Origin: Methanomassiliicoccales archaeon | GTDB lineage: Archaea > Thermoplasmatota > Thermoplasmata > Methanomassiliicoccales > UBA472 | Assembly (NCBI GenBank): GCA_036504055.1 | Contig: DASXVU010000042.1 | Span: forward strand, 1 to 33,869 | Direction of reading: 5' to 3' | DNA length: 33,869 bases | Shown here: one piece after another, positions 17,029-25,074 of the stretch | Position numbering within the stretch: the first letter of the stretch is position 1 | Layout: the number at the start of each line of letters is the position of its first letter | Made by a program: the position numbers and the translations under genes | The notes under the pieces: generated by a model | Seen by the model: only the letters and a program-made list of their open reading frames with translations | Told to the model about the DNA's origin: nothing | The model's database searches: none

Positions 17029-18026
17029 AATAGTTCACCCAACGCTTTCCCTGATCGGTCGAGCAAAAGTATCCTGACCTTAGGGTTCACCGCCCGATAG
17101 AGCTGGAACACTCGATCCAGGACCTCCTTCCATCTGTCGGACGCGGCGAGATCGTCGAACGATGACCGATCGTACTCCTCCAGCACATGCGGGACGACCG
17201 CCCTGATTATGTTGCCGGGAAGTCCGCACACCACCACCTCGTTCTGCGCACCCTTCACCGCTTCCAGCATCATACGACCAACCATTATCACCTCGTGGTC
17301 CGGGAAGAACAGACGGGACATGCGGAGACCCATCTTCCCGGTTGTGAGGACGACCTTATCGGCGGTCAGCTTGTCGAACCGCCCTTCCTCGATGTGATCG
17401 TCCCAGGGATCCACCAGGCCGGTGGTGCCAAGGACTGATATGCCCCCATCGATGCCGAAACGAGGATTGACCGTCCGGATGGCGATCTTCTCCCCATCCA
17501 CCACGTGAAGCTCGACACGCACCCCCCTTATACCGATCTCCTCCTTTGCCTGGGAGATCGCCAGCACTATCGACCCCAATGCGCTGGCGCTGATCGCTGG
17601 GGAGCCAGCGACCTTCGATCCTTCTGGCAGGGCGTACTCCCCGATCCCTTCGCAAGGGAGCAGGTGCACCCCCTCGCCCTCGGAGAATGCCTCGGCGACG
17701 AACTCAGCCCTTGCCGTAGGGTCATCCAAGTAGTCTCCGGCGAACTTAAGGCAGGATGCAGCGCCCTCGTTCCCTACGACTGGGACATCGATGCGTATCC
17801 CGCTAGGCAGTGTTATCGTGACCGTTTCCACCGGTCCGTCCAGCGACAGGACCGCCCCCTTACAGGCGGCCGCCGCGGTAGTTCCAGTGCTGAAACCCCT
17901 CCGGAGCACCTCTCCCTTCGAGTTGAGGACGGCCAGGCCCTGTTCGACCAATTTCGACCACGCCTTGTCCCTTATCAGTTCCGACCATTTTGCCGGATAT
18001 TCAAAACCTGTGACCGGATCCTTCAT
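17025..18026 (-). CDS. cbiD: Cobalt-precorrin-5B C1-methyltransferase
   Basis: About 333 aa. It has the CbiD N-terminal signature LRRGFSTGTTAAAACKGA, VTITLPSGIRIDVPV, the SVLGTTGLVDPW segment, and a GMRMSR-like motif (GKMGLRMSRLFFPDHEV). It methylates C1 during anaerobic (cobalt-early) cobalamin synthesis. Several in-frame starts exist (18059, 18032, 18026); GGAAGGT lies about 9 nt before the ATG at 18026, giving the best spacing and the sequence MKDPVTGFEYP. It is the first gene of the cbiD-cbiE-cbiA operon. Confidence 0.93.
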   Translation of the reverse strand: MKDPVTGFEYPAKWSELIRDKAWSKLVEQGLAVLNSKGEVLRRGFSTGTTAAAACKGAVLSLDGPVETVTITLPSGIRIDVPVVGNEGAASCLKFAGDYLDDPTARAEFVAEAFSEGEGVHLLPCEGIGEYALPEGSKVAGSPAISASALGSIVLAISQAKEEIGIRGVRVELHVVDGEKIAIRTVNPRFGIDGGISVLGTTGLVDPWDDHIEEGRFDKLTADKVVLTTGKMGLRMSRLFFPDHEVIMVGRMMLEAVKGAQNEVVVCGLPGNIIRAVVPHVLEEYDRSSFDDLAASDRWKEVLDRVFQLYRAVNPKVRILLLDRSGKALGELL

Positions 18027-18132
18027 GCACATCGACCTTCCGGGTTGGCCCCTGGACATGGACGGTATGGTTACATAGGTTTTCTAACTTGCCCATGGGC
18101 CTTGGCCTTAACGCCATTTCATCGGACAACAG

Positions 18133-18140
18133 TTATTTAA
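18133..18140 (+). promoter_or_regulatory. TATA box for the PEBP gene
   Basis: TTATTTAA lies 33 nt before the ATG at 18173, giving a very short or no leader and ruling out an in-frame extension to 18089. Confidence 0.5.
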
Positions 18141-18172
18141 GGACGCAATTCCAACTGAAATCCGGTGCGAGC

Positions 18173-18622
18173 ATGGAAGAGCTAAAGGTCAAACTGGAGT
18201 TCAGCAAATTCCCGTCACAGTTCACTTGCGACGGGGCGAACACGTCGCCTAAGGTGGAGATCACCGGAGGCAAGGGGATGTGTCTGGCCATGATTCTTGA
18301 CGATCCCGATGCACCGATGGGGACGTTCACCCACTGGGTCATCTGGAATGTGGTCCCGGTCGGCACCATTCCGGAGAACATGCCCAAGGAAAAGATCATC
18401 TCACATCCGATCGCGGCAGTCCAAGGCAAGAACTCGGGGAACCGTGTAGGCTATACCGGCCCCTGCCCGCCGGGTGAAAAACCGCACCGGTACTTCTTTA
18501 AGGTCTATGTTCTGGACAAGATGCTAAACCTGCCCCCCGGTTCCATCAAGGCAGAGCTGGAAGGGGCAATGGAAGGCCATGTGGTGCAAAAAGGCGAGAC
18601 CATGGCCACCTATGTCCGCTGA
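18173..18622 (+). CDS. YbhB/YbcL family PEBP-like (Raf-kinase-inhibitor-like) protein
   Basis: 149 aa, the compact prokaryotic PEBP length. It shows FTCDGANTSPKVEI, the anion-site DDPDAPMGTFTHWVIWNV, and GYTGPCPPGEKPHRYFFKVYVLD, all family hallmarks. PEBP proteins bind phosphate-bearing or other small ligands; the archaeal role is unknown. It is cytosolic, with no signal peptide. Its last 13 nt overlap the end of the convergent site-2 protease gene. Confidence 0.93.
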   Translation: MEELKVKLEFSKFPSQFTCDGANTSPKVEITGGKGMCLAMILDDPDAPMGTFTHWVIWNVVPVGTIPENMPKEKIISHPIAAVQGKNSGNRVGYTGPCPPGEKPHRYFFKVYVLDKMLNLPPGSIKAELEGAMEGHVVQKGETMATYVR

Positions 18623-19758
18623 GCCGTCTCGGAGGTGGGGCGGAGCCCTGCGGCCAGCATGTCCATCGCCCGGACCATGTCGGTGCGGGACAGGATGCCT
18701 ATGAGCTTACCGTCGACCAACACCACGACCCGCCCGATGGACAACTCGTTGAACACCTTCAGTGCGTCCACCGCCTCCATATAAGGAGGCACATGGATCA
18801 CCTGCTTGCTCATTATGTCCTGAACTCTGGTCGTGTCACGTTTCGCGTCTGGGACCAGGGTCACATCCTGGAAGGTCACCATCCCGACGACCTTGTCCCC
18901 CTCGATCACCGGGTAGCCCATGTGTTTCTCCCTCATCATTCTGGCCAGCAATTCATGCGCGGTCTCCTCCGGGGTCACGGTCGACACCTCCCGGGTCATG
19001 ATCTCTCCGACCTTGATGCCGGTGAGCAAAGAGGTCACTTTGGTCTGCTGGTACTCCCCCTCCGCCCCGGTATAGAGGAACAGAGCGATGAGGATAAGGA
19101 TGAAGTTCAACGTGAGCAGCCCGAATATGCCCATGCCCACAGCGAACACCTTCCCGATGTCGACGGCATATTTGGTGGCCTTCAGGAAACTGACCCTCCG
19201 GGCGAGCAGCGCCCGCAACACTCTTCCTCCGTCCATGGGGAAGGCTGGGAGCAGGTTGAACGCGCCTAGCAGAAGGTTGTAGAAACCGATCAAACTGAAC
19301 ATGAGGACGGCTGCCTGCAGTTCGACCCCTCCGCTCAGGTCCTTGGTGAGGAAGTACATCAAAGAGACGACCGCACCGATGACCAGGCTCGACCCCGGTC
19401 CCACGAAGGCCATCCAGGCCTCGCCTTTGGCCTCTCCGGGCTGCTCCTCGATCTCAGAAACGCCACCAAATATCAACAGCGTTATGCCTGAGATCTTGTA
19501 ATGGTTCCGTAAGGCAACATAGGAATGGCACAGTTCATGGATAAGTATCGAGGCGAAGAATATGACCGCGGCCACGGTGCCGAGCAACGCCTTGCCCACA
19601 TCGTCCACTGCCAGATTGTCGAATCCGATCTTGAATCCAAAGAACTCGGAGAACGAGAAACCGAAGACCAGGGCGAAGAACGGCAGTATGATCAGGAAGG
19701 TATAGTGAAGGTAGATCGGAATGCCGAGGATACGCCCGATACGGAGAGACCATCTCAT
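18610..19758 (-). CDS. Site-2-type M50 metalloprotease with paired CBS domains
   Basis: 382 aa. Membrane segments lie at about residues 15-35, 58-80, 115-137, 148-172 and 205-230. The zinc motif HELCH (H74, E75, H78) lies in the second, and NLLPAFPMDGGRVLRALL supplies the third ligand, D176. Two CBS domains follow (about 250-310 and 315-375), e.g. VGEIMTREVSTVTPEETA and VQDIMSKQVIHVPPYMEA, and would bind adenine nucleotides to regulate proteolysis. It is an intramembrane protease; the substrate is unknown. It ends 13 nt inside the convergent PEBP gene. Confidence 0.93.
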   Translation of the reverse strand: MRWSLRIGRILGIPIYLHYTFLIILPFFALVFGFSFSEFFGFKIGFDNLAVDDVGKALLGTVAAVIFFASILIHELCHSYVALRNHYKISGITLLIFGGVSEIEEQPGEAKGEAWMAFVGPGSSLVIGAVVSLMYFLTKDLSGGVELQAAVLMFSLIGFYNLLLGAFNLLPAFPMDGGRVLRALLARRVSFLKATKYAVDIGKVFAVGMGIFGLLTLNFILILIALFLYTGAEGEYQQTKVTSLLTGIKVGEIMTREVSTVTPEETAHELLARMMREKHMGYPVIEGDKVVGMVTFQDVTLVPDAKRDTTRVQDIMSKQVIHVPPYMEAVDALKVFNELSIGRVVVLVDGKLIGILSRTDMVRAMDMLAAGLRPTSETAQRT

Positions 19759-19976
19759 GGCGTGCTATTCAGAGCAGGCAGTTGATATTTCTTGTCATCT
19801 CTCAGCTCTTGGATCCCCATGGTTTTCATCGATGGACAAACACAATCCTTTCTGGGAAAATTCGACCGATGGAGATATTATTCTTTGGTAAAGAAGCGTT
19901 AGGACACTGGGAAATCGATCAGGCCAGGAGGACCGCGGGAATTGATTGATGACTTGATGTGCAACTTAGCCCGTTT

Positions 19977-20366
19977 TCATGCTCTCAAGGCAAGAGCGTC
20001 GAACTTTGCATCTGCGCGCCTGAGACACTCATAGATCATGTGAGCTATCTCAGCATAGGCGATCTTTGCATTGGGCTCGAATGCATCCTTGATGAGATGA
20101 ACGATGTCTTCTTTGTATTCGCTGTATGGTGAATCGTCAAGAGACCTGGATATGATCTCGAACAATCGATTCACCGCCAGTTCCGACATGTTCTCAATGA
20201 TCTCGAGGTAACGATCCGACTTTGGTTCTATCTCGATCACATCCACCAATATCGAAATCTCCTCTTCGACCGCCCCATGACAGTAGGGGCAGGTTGGATG
20301 GTCATTCTCCTTGCTAGGGACGGAAACCTCACCTAGATTCATGTTGCATAGGCTGCAGTACCACAT
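19977..20366 (-). CDS. Small protein with N-terminal zinc ribbon and helical C-terminus
   Basis: 129 aa from ATG 20366, which puts the first zinc knuckle at the N-terminus (MWYCSLC; second knuckle CPYC). A frame continues to 20402 but adds nothing recognisable. Residues about 50-129 are predicted helical, rich in Glu, Ile and Ala (SELAVNRLFEIISRSL, KIAYAEIAHMIYECLRRA). Not recognised beyond the ribbon. It stands alone between the protease gene and a gene-poor stretch. Confidence 0.6.
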   Translation of the reverse strand: MWYCSLCNMNLGEVSVPSKENDHPTCPYCHGAVEEEISILVDVIEIEPKSDRYLEIIENMSELAVNRLFEIISRSLDDSPYSEYKEDIVHLIKDAFEPNAKIAYAEIAHMIYECLRRADAKFDALALRA

Positions 20367-20402
20367 ACGATTTGTATCAGTCCACCCGGGGCCATATATC
20401 AT

Positions 20403-20716
20403 TAATCAACATAGAAAATGAGGGGAAATGGGCAATCCTTCGTTAACCTTGTCCAACATATCAAAAGTGTTCGAAAGGACAGATATTTTCCAATTTCTAC
20501 CGATGATGCACAGCAACAACCATAAGTCGGTCCATATCAAGAGCCGTATCAATACTGACCAGATTTGGTAATTGCTCGTACATATCTCGAAGCATAGTAT
20601 TGTTTCGAACGCTGTCTATTTGTATCCCATGACGATAAACTATTAACCGGACCAAGATTTGAATCCTGGCCGCATCTTGACAGCTTTCCACGACCGGGAA
20701 AGAAGGTGAAATGATC
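20403..20716. other. Intergenic region with no supported gene
   Basis: About 310 nt, AT-rich. The minus strand has only short frames; one 32-codon frame (20516-20611) looks vaguely protein-like (MLRDMYEQLPNLVSIDTA...) but has no ribosome site. Around 20655-20680 a tRNA T-arm-like string (GGATTCAAATC on the minus strand) occurs without the rest of a tRNA. Confidence 0.5.
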
Positions 20717-21046
20717 ATGACGGGTGGATATACTGGAAGAAGGATAGAGGGGGTTTTGATGCGTATCCGCACAAAGCTCGATACCGATGATCTTAGCCAG
20801 AAAGCGAATCCTGAGGAAGTGCACAGGTCCGTGGGTAAGATGATCAATTCCCTCGACAAACTGATCTACGATTCGAACTATTTTGGAAAGAACATACCGG
20901 AGATCAATCAGCTGACCGAAGTAAAGAGAATGCTGAAGGATGTTGGTTCTGTCAATGAACATCCAGATATTGAACGTATAAAATATGCCATTGATGGGAT
21001 ACTGTACACCAAGCGAGCAATGCTGAGAAGGTCACTGGGGGAATGA
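20717..21046 (+). CDS. Small helical protein of unknown function
   Basis: 109 aa. The ATG at 20717 is chosen because AGGTGA lies 7 nt upstream; the ATG at 20711 is too close to it. A basic N-terminus (TGRRIEGVLMRIRTK) is followed by helices (VHRSVGKMINSLDKLIYDS, INQLTEVKRMLKDVG, DIERIKYAIDGILYTKRAML). No cysteines, membrane segments or known motif. Not recognised. The next gene downstream (21294) is also small and helical, but no clear sequence similarity was seen. Confidence 0.55.
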   Translation: MTGGYTGRRIEGVLMRIRTKLDTDDLSQKANPEEVHRSVGKMINSLDKLIYDSNYFGKNIPEINQLTEVKRMLKDVGSVNEHPDIERIKYAIDGILYTKRAMLRRSLGE

Positions 21047-21155
21047 GCCTTCCTACAGTGCCTTATAAATCCTCATCGGATGGCCGTTATTTCGGTGGCT
21101 AAAGAACAATAATCGGTCTGAGTCGAGACCGTGTACCTTCACCCGCGATAATTCG

Positions 21156-21173
21156 GTATTGTCAAGACAATAC
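21156..21173. promoter_or_regulatory. Perfect 18-bp palindrome, same core as in the pst intergenic region
   Basis: GTATTGTC-AA-GACAATAC, 8-bp arms with a 2-nt centre, lies just upstream of a run of TATA-like sequences (21185-21213) that precede the gene at 21294. The core TATTGT-N4-ACAATACC recurs at 29753-29770 in front of the phosphate regulator. It is a likely operator of a dimeric transcription factor, placed upstream of the TATA as an activator site would be. Confidence 0.6.
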
Positions 21174-21184
21174 CCAATAATTGT

Positions 21185-21213
21185 GTAAATATTCTATATA
21201 TAGTATATATAAT
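21185..21213 (+). promoter_or_regulatory. Very AT-rich TATA region of the gene at 21294
   Basis: Three overlapping TATA-like strings (TAAATATT, CTATATATAG, TATATATAA) lie 12-40 nt downstream of the palindrome. Transcription would start near 21215-21240, leaving a 55-80 nt leader with GTGAGGAG before the ATG at 21294. Confidence 0.5.
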
Positions 21214-21293
21214 TCGAAATTCACATTCTCCGATATGGATAGAATCAAATATGCTCTTCTCCACTCTTTTCTTAGGCGAAGGAAGTGAGGAGC

Positions 21294-21602
21294 ATGTATG
21301 TTCAATCGAACATGGACCCGCCGTTGGCCTCGATGACGATGAAGATCGAAGATCGGTTGAGAGCTCTAGCTAAAAAGGAGTATATCGATCTTGGATCCGA
21401 CAACAAAGTACCAGAACTGGTGGAAAGGTTGTGCGATGCAGATGCCATTTAACCGACGGAATCAAGGGCTATCAGATACCTTTGGGAGGTCTGCGATAAG
21501 GTGGCGTATGCGTGTAGGATCGATCCTGAATTGATCGAGGATGCCGCGGATATGGGCGAACGAGTTCTTCGGATCATCGACAACAGGCTCGCCTGTGAGT
21601 GA
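21294..21602 (+). pseudogene. Small gene interrupted by an in-frame TAA
   Basis: From ATG 21294 a 52-codon frame runs to TAA at 21450-21452. The same frame then stays open for 49 more codons to TGA at 21600-21602. A strong Shine-Dalgarno (GTGAGGAG) and a promoter precede it. The first part (IEDRLRALAKKEYIDLG, VPELVERLCDADAI) and the second (RAIRYLWEVCDKVAYACRID, LIEDAADMGERVLRIID) are both helical and look like one protein of about 102 aa. TAA is not decoded by pyrrolysine, so this is either a recent nonsense mutation, a sequencing error, or a genuine 52-aa protein with a decaying tail. Function unknown. The rest of 21047-21824 has no other gene; a 13-bp dyad (TCGACT-G-AGTCGA, 21771-21783) sits before the next gene. 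Confidence 0.5.
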
Positions 21603-21824
21603 TCTCTGTATTCTCCGGATCATTTAGAAAGAGAGTTTGATTCCGGTATCAGGACTCCAAACCTTCCAGATTTGATACTGCCCCGGATTCAATGAACCTT
21701 CTGTATCATTAATGACGAAAACTGGGCGGGTAACTTGATCTTGAGATGGTTGTTTTTACATTCAGTATGTTCGACTGAGTCGACCTAAAATATCACCTCT
21801 CCCGTACCGAGTGGCGGGATAGAA

Positions 21825-23024
21825 ATGGTCGATGCGAAACTTATCGAGAAGTCCAAGGAGCATTTCGCCAAGATTGTGATCGAGCAACTGGAAAGGATCG
21901 AGAAGATGAAAGCGTCCGAGCAATGGACGGACTACTCCAAGCTGGACACCATTCGCATCGGCATCGTCGGGGGAGACGGCATCGGACCATACATCTGCGG
22001 TCATGCCAGGACTGTCCTGGAAAGGCTCCTGAAGGACGAGATCGCCTCGGGCAAGGTGGAGCTCGTCACCATCGAGGGGCTGACCATCGAGAACCGCGCC
22101 AAGGTCCTCAAGGCAATACCGGACGACGTTCTGGATGAGATCAAGAAATGTCACGTGGTCCTGAAGGGACCGACGACCACTCCGAAGAAGGGCGATCCAT
22201 GGCCGAACATCGAATCTGCGAACGTGGCGATGAGAAGAGAGCTGGACCTCTTCGCCAATGTCAGGCCGGTCCGGGTGCCGGAGCAGGGTGTGGACTGGAT
22301 GTTCTTCAGGGAGAACACCGAGGGAAGCTATGTCCTGGGCAGCAGGGGCATCAATGTGAACGACGAGCTGGCCATCGATTTCTGCGTGGCCACCAAGCAG
22401 GGAACGGACCGGATCATCCAGCTCGCGTTCGAGCACGCCAAGAAGAACGGCATCAAGAAGGTGACCGCCGTCACCAAGGCCAACGTCATCAAGGCCACGG
22501 ACGGCAAGTTCCTGGCTACCATGGAGCGCATCGCCAAGGAATATCCGGGCATCGCCTGGGATGACTGGTTCATCGATATCATGACGGCGAAGCTGATCGA
22601 CCCATACCGCAGGAAGGACTTCCGGGTGATGGTCATGCCGAACCTTTACGGCGACATCCTGACAGATGAGGCCGCACAGATCCAGGGCGGCGTCGGAACG
22701 GCCGGCAGCGCCAACATCGGCAAGCAGTACGCCATGTTCGAGGCCATCCACGGTTCGGCCCCGAGAATGGTGGAGGAGGGCCGCGGTCAGTTTGCGGACC
22801 CATCGAGCATCATCAAAGGTGCCTCGATGCTGCTGAACCACATCGGCTTCGTCGACAAGGCTATCAGGCTCGAGATGGCACTGGACGTCTGCTGCCAATA
22901 CGAGAAATGGATAAAGATGACCGGCCGCTCGGACGGAGCGACCGGAGAAGAGTTCTCGAGATATCTGCTCGAGACCCTGGCCGATCCCGGCCTGGAAAAG
23001 AAATGGAATGGGTTCCAGGCCTGA
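21825..23024 (+). CDS. Isocitrate/isopropylmalate dehydrogenase family enzyme, probably isocitrate dehydrogenase
   Basis: 399 aa. Family motifs: GIVGGDGIGP (about 46-55), the substrate loop with S131, N133 and R137 in IESANVAMRRELDLFANVRP, FRENTEGSY (161-169), TKANVIKATDG (217-227), the metal-binding NLYGDILTDEAAQIQGG (273-289) and the coenzyme segment AIHGSAPRM. The S-x-N-x3-R loop favours isocitrate over isopropylmalate, which lacks that Ser/Asn pair. After HGSAP the residues are Arg-Met, neither the classical NAD nor the classical NADP pair, so the cofactor is undecided. It would give 2-oxoglutarate for biosynthesis. A TATA-like CTAAAATATC (21785-21794) gives a short leader. It ends directly against the convergent sulfurtransferase stop. 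Confidence 0.85.
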   Translation: MVDAKLIEKSKEHFAKIVIEQLERIEKMKASEQWTDYSKLDTIRIGIVGGDGIGPYICGHARTVLERLLKDEIASGKVELVTIEGLTIENRAKVLKAIPDDVLDEIKKCHVVLKGPTTTPKKGDPWPNIESANVAMRRELDLFANVRPVRVPEQGVDWMFFRENTEGSYVLGSRGINVNDELAIDFCVATKQGTDRIIQLAFEHAKKNGIKKVTAVTKANVIKATDGKFLATMERIAKEYPGIAWDDWFIDIMTAKLIDPYRRKDFRVMVMPNLYGDILTDEAAQIQGGVGTAGSANIGKQYAMFEAIHGSAPRMVEEGRGQFADPSSIIKGASMLLNHIGFVDKAIRLEMALDVCCQYEKWIKMTGRSDGATGEEFSRYLLETLADPGLEKKWNGFQA

Positions 23025-23903
23025 TCACCGGGGTGACTTTCCGGTCACCGTCGGATTCTCCGGATAGGAGACCCACTCCGAGAATCCGCCCTCGTGCAGC
23101 TTCACACGCGGATACTGGAAGTAGAACCTGAACAGGTTGAACTCGTTGGTCGCCTCCCGGCCAGTGCCGCAGGAGCATATCACCAACTTGTCTTTGGTGA
23201 TACCCGCTTTTTCTATCATGTCCAGCAGCACATCGTCGGGCTTGAGCTGTCTCGGGTTATCGTCTGCCATTAATTTCCGCCATGGGAAGCTGATGGCTCC
23301 AGGTATGTGGCCTGGCTTTATCCACGGTCCCTGCCCCTCATAGGTCGCTGCAGGTCTGGCGTCCAGAACGACCACATCGTCGTTATCCTTGATCTCGTTC
23401 ATTTCCTGATATTCCAGGAAATATTCGTCCCGCACCTCCGCCAGGAAGTCCGTTTCATTTCGTTCGGGGAAGACCTTGGTCACTTCACGCTTCTCGTTCC
23501 GCCACTTGTCGATACCCCCGTCCAGGATCATCACGTTGTCGTGGCCATATCGTACCAGAGAGTACGCTGCCATGGTCTGTTCCAGACCGTCTCCCCAGTG
23601 CTTATACTGGCCCTCCCCGGTGTATACCACGACTGGCAGCTCCGGCTTGATCCCTGTCCGGCCGAATGCCGCCTCGATCTGCTCCGGAGGAGACCATACC
23701 CCGGGCCTCCTCTTGAAATAGGTGCGGAGGCACCCCTCCTCCAGATAGACGGCTCCGGGAATATGCTCCTGGATGTAATCGTGGATGTTAGGCTGGATGT
23801 CGACGATCATCATCTTATTGTCGTCTAAATGATCCTGTAGCCATTCGGTCGAGACCCACTTGATCCGGCATTTGCCTTTCGGGTATGGACATTCCGTCAT
23901 CAT
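23025..23903 (-). CDS. Two-domain rhodanese-type sulfurtransferase
   Basis: 292 aa with two rhodanese domains. The N-terminal one (about 15-140) has DIQPNIHDYIQEHIPGAVYL and a loop VVYTGEGQ without cysteine, so it is inactive. The C-terminal one (about 170-285) has VVVLDARPAATYEG, KPGHIPGAISFPWRKL and the active loop CSCGTGREAT with nucleophile C245. This is the thiosulfate or 3-mercaptopyruvate sulfurtransferase layout; the substrate cannot be told from the loop. Its stop abuts the dehydrogenase stop with no spacer. An N-terminal pair C5/C12 (ECPYPKGKC) is an unusual addition. Confidence 0.9.
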   Translation of the reverse strand: MMTECPYPKGKCRIKWVSTEWLQDHLDDNKMMIVDIQPNIHDYIQEHIPGAVYLEEGCLRTYFKRRPGVWSPPEQIEAAFGRTGIKPELPVVVYTGEGQYKHWGDGLEQTMAAYSLVRYGHDNVMILDGGIDKWRNEKREVTKVFPERNETDFLAEVRDEYFLEYQEMNEIKDNDDVVVLDARPAATYEGQGPWIKPGHIPGAISFPWRKLMADDNPRQLKPDDVLLDMIEKAGITKDKLVICSCGTGREATNEFNLFRFYFQYPRVKLHEGGFSEWVSYPENPTVTGKSPR

Positions 23904-24041
23904 GTTCCCACAATCCTGTGCGGAAATAATTGGAGCAATTCACTAATAAAACTGATTGCACGGGCAGGTCAATGCCTATACCCGTTAAGTTCAGCATTGA
24001 TGCTGGCAGCTCAGATTGACTTTACGAAAACCGAAGGCATC

Positions 24042-24389
24042 TCAGACGATCTGAGATTGGTATTTTGTGTACCGGTCCAAAAGATAGCAGACGTGGTCGC
24101 CTACTTCCTTGCTGATATACCCCTCATGCTCCGTCTGCCGCACGAAATCCTTGGCGTCGTGGATGCCCTGGCGGGAGCCTTTCGCTATGACACTGGCTAG
24201 GAATGTGGTCATCAAAGCTGGGTCGAGCCCCTTGGAGTTCATCGCTTCTCTCATGTCAAACTTGAAAGCCAGCAATTTCCTCTGGTTCAACATCGCGGTC
24301 CTGGTAAAATCGGAACTGCGCTTGTTGTGATCGTTCACGGTGCTTCGCCCTTTGTACTTTGACTTTCCTGAGTATCCTGCCAAAATCAT
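24042..24389 (-). CDS. Conserved-looking small protein of unknown function
   Basis: 115 aa. ATG 24389 is preceded by CGGAGAA, and a TATA-like TTTATATAC lies about 30 nt further up, so the start is well supported. Basic N-terminus (SGKSKYKGRSTVNDHNKRSS), then helices (TAMLNQRKLLAFKFDMREAM; ALMTTFLASVIAKGSRQG; EVGDHVCYLLDRYTKYQ). No metal motif or membrane segment. Not recognised. Could be nucleic-acid-binding from its charge; that is inference. Confidence 0.6.
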   Translation of the reverse strand: MILAGYSGKSKYKGRSTVNDHNKRSSDFTRTAMLNQRKLLAFKFDMREAMNSKGLDPALMTTFLASVIAKGSRQGIHDAKDFVRQTEHEGYISKEVGDHVCYLLDRYTKYQSQIV

Positions 24390-24538
24390 TTCTCCGATGA
24401 AACTCTGACAAATAAAGTAGTATATAAATCATTGGAATATAGCGAAATCGAACTAATGCATTAAAATGGAAGTAACAATCATGATCAATAAAGCATCTGG
24501 AGGGCAATGAAAATGACGCCTTGTGGCGTCTGATATGT

Positions 24539-25012
24539 TTACTTCCCCTTCTTTTTGGGTGCCGCTTTCTTGACCTTGGGAGCTGGTTTGGATTTCTCCT
24601 CTTCCATCTTTGCATCCTCTTCGTCCCACTCCGCCATCAGTTTGGAGATGCCATGCTTCGCATTGGACCAGGTCGGGACGCCACCGGTGAGGACGGCTAT
24701 CGACAGCGCTTCCATGATCTCCTCGCGCATCGCACCGAAGTTCTTGGCCACCTTGGCCTGGGGATAGATGCAGTCGTCGCACATGCGGACGGAGACGCAG
24801 GCCAGAGCGATCAGGCGCTTGGTCTTCTTGTCCAGTGCACCCTTGTACTCCATTATCTCATCCATGTCCTTGATCAGGATGGCCAGGTCAGGGTGGTGCT
24901 TCTGGATATGGCTCAGGGTGAGCGGCACGAAATTGCCCATCCTTGCCGAGAGCTCGTCGACCGCCGCGTCAGCCTTCATGCATTTCCCTTTATCTTTTGA
25001 ACATGCATCCAT
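24539..25012 (-). CDS. AhpD/carboxymuconolactone decarboxylase-like protein
   Basis: 157 aa from ATG 25012, which follows AGGTGA with 8-nt spacing. The core (about 30-115) has the CMD/AhpD pattern FVPLTLSHIQKHHPDLA, TKRLIALACVSVRMCDDCIYPQAKVAKNFGA with the redox pair CDDC, and EIMEALSIAVLTGG. AhpD-like proteins act as thiol reductants or peroxide-defence factors. Unusual parts are a Cys-containing N-terminal tail (MDACSKDKGKCMKAD) and a lysine/proline-rich C-terminal tail (KPAPKVKKAAPKKKGK) resembling DNA- or RNA-binding tails. Alone on its strand, next to the pst operon. Confidence 0.9.
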   Translation of the reverse strand: MDACSKDKGKCMKADAAVDELSARMGNFVPLTLSHIQKHHPDLAILIKDMDEIMEYKGALDKKTKRLIALACVSVRMCDDCIYPQAKVAKNFGAMREEIMEALSIAVLTGGVPTWSNAKHGISKLMAEWDEEDAKMEEEKSKPAPKVKKAAPKKKGK

Positions 25013-25074
25013 ATTTATCGTCACCTTGCCTGAGGTATTATTCGAGGTGCCGTATTATGTTTGCCGTTTGGGGC

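Noticed and set aside
20497-20611. Short minus-strand frame MLRDMYEQLPNLVSIDTA...
   Set aside because: Only 32 codons from its ATG, no Shine-Dalgarno, no known similarity by eye.
20650-20690. tRNA-like T-arm string on the minus strand (GGATTCAAATC)
   Set aside because: The T-stem has a mismatch next to the loop, and no acceptor, D or anticodon arms can be paired around it. At most a relic; not called as a tRNA or attachment site.
21450-21452. Possible recoded stop (pyrrolysine-like readthrough) in the small gene
   Set aside because: The stop is TAA, whereas pyrrolysine uses TAG; no readthrough structure was seen.
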